From: JBMNRY01 sp050944915
GTDB taxonomy: Bacteria > Bacillota > Limnochordia > JAAZLZ01
DNA: 5,090 nt
Direction: 5' to 3'
NCBI GenBank assembly: GCA_050944915.1
Contig: JBMNRY010000114.1
Coordinates: 1 to 5,090, forward strand
This document shows, piece by piece, positions 1 to 3,800 of the stretch. The translations under genes were made by a program, and so were the position numbers. The notes beneath the pieces are model-generated. The model had not been told where the DNA came from. It saw nothing but the letters and a program-made list of their open reading frames with translations, and ran no database searches. Position 1 is the first letter of the stretch. Each line of letters starts with the position of its first letter.

Positions 1-68
1 AAGTCATCGTAGATAGGTTTTGCTGTGATCATGCCTGGGACTAGTTTCTCGATCCGTACGCGCCGCAA
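1..68 (-). CDS. N-terminal fragment of a possible HD-GYP domain protein (cut by left edge)
   Basis: Only the first 22 codons and two further bases are in the window. The peptide begins LRRVRIEKLVPGMITA and continues KPIYDD. Read from a TTG start, this resembles the opening of many HD-GYP proteins (pattern RV.I..L.PGM..A.PIYD), which are cyclic-di-GMP phosphodiesterases or related metal-dependent phosphohydrolases. The start is well fixed. An in-frame TAA lies immediately upstream at 69-71, and an AGGAGG ribosome binding site lies 8 nt before the TTG. The only later candidate in view is the ATG at 30-32, which would cut into the conserved motif. The gap to the rnhB stop is 12 nt, so the gene is probably co-transcribed with rnhB. 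The catalytic HD and GYP motifs would lie outside the window, so the family call is an inference from a short N-terminal motif. That a gene starts here is more certain than what it encodes. Confidence 0.45.
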   Translation of the reverse strand, partial: MRRVRIEKLVPGMITAKPIYDD

Positions 69-76
69 TTAATCGT

Positions 77-82
77 CCTCCT
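77..82 (-). promoter_or_regulatory. Ribosome binding site fused to the rnhB stop codon
   Basis: The minus strand reads TAGGAGG, in which the TAG is the rnhB stop codon and AGGAGG is a perfect Shine-Dalgarno core. It lies 8 nt before the TTG at 66-68 and decides that TTG as the start of the downstream gene. Confidence 0.8.
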
Positions 83-881
83 ATTCCTTCCAGGGGATGG
101 ATAACTGCCCGGCTTCGGCTACCGGTCGAAAACATCGGCGGTGTTCAGGGCTTGGTCCGTAAGTCTTGAGGGCCTGGCGGTGTTCCCGGGTGCAATAACC
201 CTTATTGCGGGCGAAACCGTATTGGGGGTAAGCCCGGGCCAACTGCAGCATGATCTCATCCCGGACAACCTTGGCCACGATGGATGCCGCCGCGATGGAA
301 AAGCAAGTTCGATCCCCGCCGACGACGGCGGTCTGCTCCATGGCGATGGTCGGTACCGGATATCCATCGACGAGACAATGATCAGGCTGGGGAACCAGCT
401 TGCCCAAGGCTTGTCCCATGGCCAAATAAGTGGCTTGCAGGATGTTCAGTTCATCGATGGTTTGGGCATCGATGGCGACGGTGGCCACACCGAGGGCCGT
501 TCTCTTGATTTTGTGAAAAAGCTGTTGCCGCTGCTTGGCCGTCAATTTCTTCGAATCGTCCACCTGGGGAATGAACACACCGGGGGGAAAAAGGACGGCG
601 GCCGCGACCACCGGCCCCGCTAAGGCACCCCGTCCCGCCTCATCGACACCGGCGACGAAGGAATAGCCGGCTTGACGGAGGGCATTCTCTTGGGCTAGGA
701 GGTGAACAACATGTTCCCTTTGTTCCTCCATTTGGCGACAGCGGCGCCGGTACTGGGCCACCATGCGGGCTACAGTCCGACGAGGGTCCCTCTCTAAAGC
801 CTCCAACATCCCTTCGCTTAAGGATGATTCCTGCTGAAGGTACTGCCTTATTTCATTAACGGTCATCCGCTTCCAATGCAC
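81..881 (-). CDS. rnhB: Ribonuclease HII
   Basis: RNase HII cleaves the RNA strand of RNA/DNA hybrids and incises 5' of single ribonucleotides misincorporated in DNA, starting ribonucleotide excision repair in the cytoplasm. The 266-residue protein has a charged helical N-terminal extension (residues 1 to about 72) of the kind found in Bacillus RnhB, followed by the RNase H fold. The signature VDEAGRG at 79-85 gives catalytic Asp80 and Glu81. VDGYP at 171-175 gives Asp172, and the AAASIVAKVVRD block at 197-208 gives Asp208, so the four-carboxylate site is complete. DDSKKL (108-113) is also typical. The start is GTG (879-881), supported by a GGAGG 8 nt upstream. The in-frame ATG at 864-866 would be 23 nt from that site and is less likely. 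The gene follows lepB after an 86-nt gap. No rbgA lies between them, although many Firmicutes have one next to rnhB. Confidence 0.96.
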   Translation of the reverse strand: MHWKRMTVNEIRQYLQQESSLSEGMLEALERDPRRTVARMVAQYRRRCRQMEEQREHVVHLLAQENALRQAGYSFVAGVDEAGRGALAGPVVAAAVLFPPGVFIPQVDDSKKLTAKQRQQLFHKIKRTALGVATVAIDAQTIDELNILQATYLAMGQALGKLVPQPDHCLVDGYPVPTIAMEQTAVVGGDRTCFSIAAASIVAKVVRDEIMLQLARAYPQYGFARNKGYCTREHRQALKTYGPSPEHRRCFRPVAEAGQLSIPWKE

Positions 882-889
882 AAATGAGG

Positions 890-894
890 CCTCC
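890..894 (-). promoter_or_regulatory. Ribosome binding site of rnhB, deciding the GTG start
   Basis: The minus strand has GGAGG followed by 8 nt and then GTG at 879-881. The spacing equals that of lepB, khpA and the leftmost gene. It favours the GTG start over the internal ATG five codons later. Confidence 0.75.
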
Positions 895-967
895 AGATTT
901 AAGGTATCGCAGGTACTAGTTCTGCGCCAGAAAAGGGAATCCCTGCCTCTCCAGGGGAGTTAGCCCT

Positions 968-1516
968 TTAGGCTTTCTCCTCCTGGAAGATGGCCGGGAT
1001 TCCAATGGGTCTCATTTGGGTCACAGGCCAATAGACGAACAAACCCCGTCCGACTATGTTCTCCCGGGGAACGAAGCCCACATCGGGGAAGCGGCTATCA
1101 TCGCTATTATTCCGATTATCTCCTAGGACGAAATAGGCATTAGGGGGGACGACGACAGGACCGAAACGGCCAAAGGTAGGCCCTTGGATATAGTCCTCCA
1201 CCAATGGGACTCCGTTGAGATAAACTTGCTGATCCCTGATGAGGATTTCATCCCCCGGCAGACCGATGATGCGTTTGATGAACCGGCGGCTGGGATCGGC
1301 GGGATAACGGAAAACGACTACTTCACCCCGTTGGGGTTCCCGAAAACGGTAAGATAGTTTGTCGACCAACAGGCGTTGACCGTGGTAAAAACTGGGCTGC
1401 ATGGAACTGCCCTGGACCAAAAAGGATTGGGCAATGAAGGTGATGATAAAGAAGCTTAAGACGACGGCGATTAACAGGGATTCGATATATTCCCGTAATG
1501 TCGATTTGGCAGCCAT
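968..1516 (-). CDS. lepB: Type I signal peptidase
   Basis: This membrane-bound serine protease cleaves signal peptides from exported proteins on the outer face of the cytoplasmic membrane. The 182-residue protein matches the short SipS-type Firmicute enzymes. A single N-terminal membrane segment spans about residues 11-33 (SLLIAVVLSFFIITFIAQSF core). Box B, QGSSMQPS at 35-42, supplies nucleophile Ser38. Box D, RRFIKRIIGLPGD at 77-89, supplies the general base Lys81. Box E, GDNRNNSDDSR at 132-142, is intact, so the Ser/Lys dyad is complete. The ATG start has GGAGGG 8 nt upstream. The gene lies 57 nt after rplS, behind a terminator-like hairpin, so its expression may be partly separated from the ribosomal block. 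Placement between rplS and rnhB is known from many clostridia. It makes functional sense beside ffh, because both serve protein export. Confidence 0.97.
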   Translation of the reverse strand: MAAKSTLREYIESLLIAVVLSFFIITFIAQSFLVQGSSMQPSFYHGQRLLVDKLSYRFREPQRGEVVVFRYPADPSRRFIKRIIGLPGDEILIRDQQVYLNGVPLVEDYIQGPTFGRFGPVVVPPNAYFVLGDNRNNSDDSRFPDVGFVPRENIVGRGLFVYWPVTQMRPIGIPAIFQEEKA

Positions 1517-1530
1517 GGCCTATTCCCTCC

Positions 1531-1565
1531 AAAATGTAAACCCCGGCGGCAGGCTGCCGCCGAGG
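1531..1565 (-). terminator. Terminator-like hairpin between rplS and lepB
   Basis: The minus-strand RNA can form an 11-bp stem with a 3-nt loop. The core arms are CGGCGGCA and TGCCGCCG around GCC, extended by CCU with GGG (one G-U pair). On the plus strand the arms are 1541-1551 and 1555-1565. The stem is followed by TTTACATTTT, an interrupted U-rich tract. The stem lies right after the rplS stop (8 nt) and ends 11 nt before the lepB ribosome binding site. The stem is strong but the U tract is imperfect, so partial termination or a 3'-end stabilising structure are both possible. No clear new promoter is visible before lepB, which suggests that lepB depends on read-through. Confidence 0.6.
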
Positions 1566-1573
1566 AGTTGACT

Positions 1574-1915
1574 TTAACGTCTTTCTTTCAAACGGGCTGC
1601 TTTGCCCCGTCGTTCCCGTAGATAATAGAGTTTAGCTCGGCGTACCTTGGCTCTGCGGATCACTTCTACCCGGGCGATACTGGGCGAATGAACGGGAAAG
1701 GTCCGCTCTACACCTACACCTTGCGAAATCTTCCGGACGGTGAACATCTCGGTGGCCCCTTTGCCAGACCGCCGTAAGACGACCCCTTCAAAGATTTGAA
1801 TCCGCCGCCGTTCACCTTCGACCACATTCACGTGGACCCGAACCGTATCACCGATCTCAAAATTGCCGGCCTCGGGATTTAATTGTTCCTGTTGTAGGGT
1901 GGACATAATATCCAT
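1574..1915 (-). CDS. rplS: 50S ribosomal protein L19
   Basis: L19 sits at the 30S-50S interface and contributes to bridges between the subunits. The protein of 113 residues (from the ATG at 1913-1915) shows the whole family profile: the LQQEQL N-terminus, FEIGDTVRVHV, the VVEGERRRIQIFEGVVLRR block, FTVRKIS.GVGVERTFPVHSP, and the basic end KLYYLRERRGKAARLKERR. A GTG three codons upstream (1922-1924) overlaps the trmD stop and would give 116 residues. That GTG is itself part of the ribosome binding site AGGGGGTGA, which is placed 5 nt before the ATG, so the ATG is the better start. An ATG at 1904-1906 is a further option but has a longer spacing. The gene is tightly coupled to trmD, with 5 nt between the genes. 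A hairpin follows its stop codon. Confidence 0.97.
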   Translation of the reverse strand: MDIMSTLQQEQLNPEAGNFEIGDTVRVHVNVVEGERRRIQIFEGVVLRRSGKGATEMFTVRKISQGVGVERTFPVHSPSIARVEVIRRAKVRRAKLYYLRERRGKAARLKERR

Positions 1916-1920
1916 TGGTT

Positions 1921-1929
1921 TCACCCCCT
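1921..1929 (-). promoter_or_regulatory. Ribosome binding site of rplS containing the trmD stop codon
   Basis: The minus strand reads AGGGGGTGA, nine bases that can pair continuously with the 16S rRNA 3' end, one position being a G-U pair. Its last three bases are the TGA stop of trmD. The ATG of rplS follows after 5 nt. This arrangement decides the rplS start and suggests that ribosomes finishing trmD reinitiate on rplS. Confidence 0.75.
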
Positions 1930-2667
1930 ATCCTTTTCTTCATCGATAATCATCGCTAACACTTTTCGATCTTCCTCGGTTAGAGGCGCTGTTTCCAGCA
2001 GTTCCGGACGTCTTAACCAGGTGCGGCGCAAGGCTTCTTTCCGGCGCCAACGGGCAATCTTTTCATGGTGCCCCGAAAGTAAAACCTCAGGTACTTCCAT
2101 CCCTCGAAAAAGCCGGGGCTTGGTGTAATGGGGATGTTCCAGAAGACCTTCGCTGAAAGAATCTTCCATATGGGATCGACTCTCACCCAATACACCGGGG
2201 ATCAGGCGGACTACGGCATCAACTAGGACCATAGCCGGCAGTTCCCCTCCCGTCAAAACATAATCCCCAATGGAAATTTCTTCCAAGGTTAAGCCTTGAC
2301 GGATCCGCTCATCAAACCCTTCGTAATGGCCACACAACAAGATCAGCCTTTTTTCTTGGGCTAAGTTGGTCGCCACCTTCTGATTAAAGGGTTTTCCCTG
2401 GGGCGAAAGGAGGATGATTCTGCCCGGCTCTCGGTGGCCTTGGCTGACGGTTTCCACCGCGGCAAAAATCGGTTCCGGTTTTAACACCATTCCCGGTCCG
2501 CCTCCATAGGGAGTATCATCTACTACCCGGTGGCGGTCAGTGGTGAAATCACGGATATTCCAGATAAACAGTTCCAGGAGTCCCTTCTCGCGGGCACGCT
2601 GCATGATGCTTTGATCAAAGGGGCCGGTGAACATTTCAGGGAATAGGGTTAAGATATCGATGCGCAT
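1921..2667 (-). CDS. trmD: tRNA (guanine-N1-)-methyltransferase
   Basis: TrmD transfers a methyl group from S-adenosylmethionine to N1 of G37 in tRNAs with G at position 36, which prevents +1 frameshifting during translation. It acts as a cytoplasmic homodimer. The 248-residue protein has the usual length and the SPOUT trefoil-knot motifs: GGGPGM (55-60), LLSPQG (86-91), CGHYEGFDER (112-121) and SIGDYVLTGGE (132-142). The residues corresponding to catalytic Arg154 and Asp169 of the E. coli and Haemophilus enzymes are present at the same numbers (VVR154 and ED169SF). LLEHPHYTKP (175-184) belongs to the C-terminal tRNA-binding part. The ATG start is preceded by a G-rich ribosome binding site immediately after the rimM stop, 11 nt between the genes. 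Its stop codon lies inside the rplS ribosome binding site. Confidence 0.98.
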   Translation of the reverse strand: MRIDILTLFPEMFTGPFDQSIMQRAREKGLLELFIWNIRDFTTDRHRVVDDTPYGGGPGMVLKPEPIFAAVETVSQGHREPGRIILLSPQGKPFNQKVATNLAQEKRLILLCGHYEGFDERIRQGLTLEEISIGDYVLTGGELPAMVLVDAVVRLIPGVLGESRSHMEDSFSEGLLEHPHYTKPRLFRGMEVPEVLLSGHHEKIARWRRKEALRRTWLRRPELLETAPLTEEDRKVLAMIIDEEKDRG

Positions 2668-2678
2668 TGGTACCCCCC

Positions 2679-3206
2679 CTAAAGCAGCCCGGGAATGACC
2701 TTAATCTCCATCCGTCCGGCTTCGAGATCGACCTTCTTGATGAACTCCTTGGCCGCCGGGAGAAGAAACCGATGATCCTTATTCCGGGTTACTCCCGGGG
2801 GAGCCTGGACGACATAGACATCATTGCCGCCGGCCTGGTAAACATCGACTATTTCTCCTAAGAATTCCCCCTCCAGGCTGTAAACCTGCAGACCTTGGAG
2901 CTGAAAAAGATAGTACCGATCCGGTGGTAATGGTCTTACCTCTCCTTCGGGGATGGCGATGTAGCGTTGACGGAAGGGTTCCACGGCATCGATGGTATCC
3001 AAATCTTGGAATTTGACGATGACCAGGTTCTTATGGAAACGGACCCCCTCGATATAAAGGGCCTGGATGGGTTCTTCCCCTTCGATGAGGTAAACCCGTT
3101 CCAACTCCGTAAACCGCTCCGGTCCATCGGTTAAGGGCCAGACCCGCATTTCTCCCCGCAGGCCATGGGGAGCCAATAGCTGCCCCACTTTAATTAGTCT
3201 CTCCAT
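2679..3206 (-). CDS. rimM: Ribosome maturation factor RimM
   Basis: RimM binds S19 and helps mature the head of the 30S subunit and process 16S rRNA. The 175-residue protein has the two expected domains. The N-terminal RimM barrel (about 1-92) opens with KVGQLLAPHGLRGEMRV. The C-terminal PRC-barrel (about 97-175) contains YYLFQLQGLQVY, LGEIVDVYQAGGNDVYVV and the closing LLPAAKEFIKKVDLEAGRM followed by PGLL. The paired aromatic residues YY at 98-99 are characteristic of the PRC-barrel. The ATG start has only a weak ribosome binding site, AGGCGG 10 nt upstream, which overlaps the khpA TAG stop, so translation probably relies on coupling to khpA. The gap to khpA is 14 nt. ylqD, which sits between the KH gene and rimM in Bacillus, is absent here. 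Confidence 0.97.
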   Translation of the reverse strand: MERLIKVGQLLAPHGLRGEMRVWPLTDGPERFTELERVYLIEGEEPIQALYIEGVRFHKNLVIVKFQDLDTIDAVEPFRQRYIAIPEGEVRPLPPDRYYLFQLQGLQVYSLEGEFLGEIVDVYQAGGNDVYVVQAPPGVTRNKDHRFLLPAAKEFIKKVDLEAGRMEIKVIPGLL

Positions 3207-3220
3207 TACCTATAACCCGC

Positions 3221-3451
3221 CTAATCGACAATTTCGACCTGGTACATCCGGCCTTGTTTAATACCGGCAGCTTTGACCACGGTGCGTAAAGCCTTAGCGA
3301 TGCGGCCTCCCCGTCCGATAACTTTCCCCATATCGGAAGGGGCTACTCTCAGCTCCAGGATGGAACCCCGCTCACCTTCCCGCTCCATGACCCTGACTTC
3401 CTCCGGTTGTTCGACGAGATGCTTGGCCACAAATTCAACGAGATCTTTCAT
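3221..3451 (-). CDS. khpA: KH-domain RNA-binding protein KhpA
   Basis: This is the small YlqC/KhpA family of single-KH-domain proteins. In other Firmicutes it forms a heterodimer with KhpB (Jag/EloR), binds RNA and affects cell division and elongation. The 76-residue protein consists of little more than the KH fold. The GxxG RNA-binding loop is GRGG at 46-49, inside GKVIGRGGRIAKALRTVVKA. The start MKDLVEFVAKHLVEQPEEV is typical of the family. The ATG is preceded by GGAGG at 8 nt. That site can pair with an upstream CCUC in a short hairpin that competes with a palindrome at the rpsP stop. The gene follows rpsP after 21 nt, its conserved position. The role in this organism is inferred from the family. 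Confidence 0.95.
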   Translation of the reverse strand: MKDLVEFVAKHLVEQPEEVRVMEREGERGSILELRVAPSDMGKVIGRGGRIAKALRTVVKAAGIKQGRMYQVEIVD

Positions 3452-3466
3452 TTACCTGACCTCCAT

Positions 3467-3482
3467 AGAGGCTTAAGCCTCT
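3467..3482 (-). repeat. 16-bp perfect palindrome across the rpsP stop codon
   Basis: AGAGGCTTAAGCCTCT is a perfect inverted repeat. In the minus-strand RNA it can form a 6-bp stem (AGAGGC with GCCUCU) with a UUAA loop that holds the rpsP stop codon UAA. Its downstream arm also contains the CCUC that can pair with the khpA ribosome binding site (GAGG, hairpin 3460-3471), so the two structures exclude each other. A regulatory role is inference; the palindrome itself is seen directly. Confidence 0.55.
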
Positions 3483-3754
3483 TGTTGGCTTGTCTTCTCC
3501 CGCTGGAACCTTTCCATGACACCGGTTTGCTCTAAGAGATACTTGGCTGTATCGGAAGGCTGGGCACCTTTTTTCAACCAATCCAAGGCTTTTTCAGTGT
3601 CCACATGGATTTCCGCCGGTTCACTAATAGGATTGTAGTGGCCGATGATTTCGATAAAACGACCATCCCGGGCATTCCGGGAGTCGGCGACTACTAACCG
3701 GTAAAAGGGGCGTTTTTTCGCACCCATTCTGCGTAAGCGGATCTTAACGGCCAT
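3473..3754 (-). CDS. rpsP: 30S ribosomal protein S16
   Basis: S16 is a primary assembly protein that binds the 5' domain of 16S rRNA and stabilises the 30S body. The 93-residue protein has the family's conserved N-terminus VKIRLRRMGAKKRPFYRLVVADSR, then RDGRFIEIIGHYNP (residues 29-42) and the ALDWLKKGAQPSDTAKYLL segment (56-74). The C-terminal tail is short and charged, as is usual in Firmicutes. The ATG start is preceded by the strongest ribosome binding site in the window, AAGGAGGTGA at 3759-3768. It lies 46 nt after ffh, the conserved neighbour in Firmicutes. Its TAA stop sits at the centre of a 16-bp palindrome. Confidence 0.98.
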   Translation of the reverse strand: MAVKIRLRRMGAKKRPFYRLVVADSRNARDGRFIEIIGHYNPISEPAEIHVDTEKALDWLKKGAQPSDTAKYLLEQTGVMERFQREKTSQQEA

Positions 3755-3758
3755 TCTC

Positions 3759-3768
3759 TCACCTCCTT
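3759..3768 (-). promoter_or_regulatory. Strong ribosome binding site of rpsP
   Basis: The minus strand reads AAGGAGGTGA, a ten-base perfect complement to the 16S rRNA 3' end, 4 nt before the rpsP ATG. It is the best match in the window, consistent with the high output needed for a ribosomal protein. Confidence 0.85.
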
Positions 3769-3780
3769 CAAATTATTCTG

Positions 3781-3794
3781 CTACCCTTAGGTAG
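3781..3794 (-). other. Short inverted repeat in the ffh-rpsP gap
   Basis: The minus strand reads CTACCTAAGGGTAG, a 5-bp stem with a TAAG loop. No U tract follows, so it does not look like a terminator. It may be a minor mRNA structure between ffh and rpsP, or chance. I see no promoter in this 46-nt gap. Confidence 0.3.
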
Positions 3795-3800
3795 GAACTT

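Noticed and set aside
436..478. Repeated CATCGATGG motif on the plus strand
   Set aside because: Both copies fall in rnhB codons for similar Ile-Asp dipeptides (AIDAQTIDE), so this is coding similarity and not a DNA repeat.
141..623. A 160-codon open frame on the plus strand opposite rnhB
   Set aside because: It lies entirely antisense to a clear RNase HII gene with all catalytic residues, and its translation has no recognisable family features.
901..967. Possible terminator in the lepB-rnhB gap (AGGGATTCCCTTTT on the minus strand, plus a CTCCCCTGGAG inverted repeat)
   Set aside because: The stems are only 4 bp with 3-nt loops, too weak to call, and the run of T is just four bases.
901..967. 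Possible promoter before rnhB
   Set aside because: No convincing -35/-10 pair with a 16-18 nt spacer is visible on the minus strand in this gap.
2667..2861. A 64-codon plus-strand frame starting at the rimM-trmD junction
   Set aside because: It is antisense to the conserved RimM PRC-barrel and its translation resembles no family.
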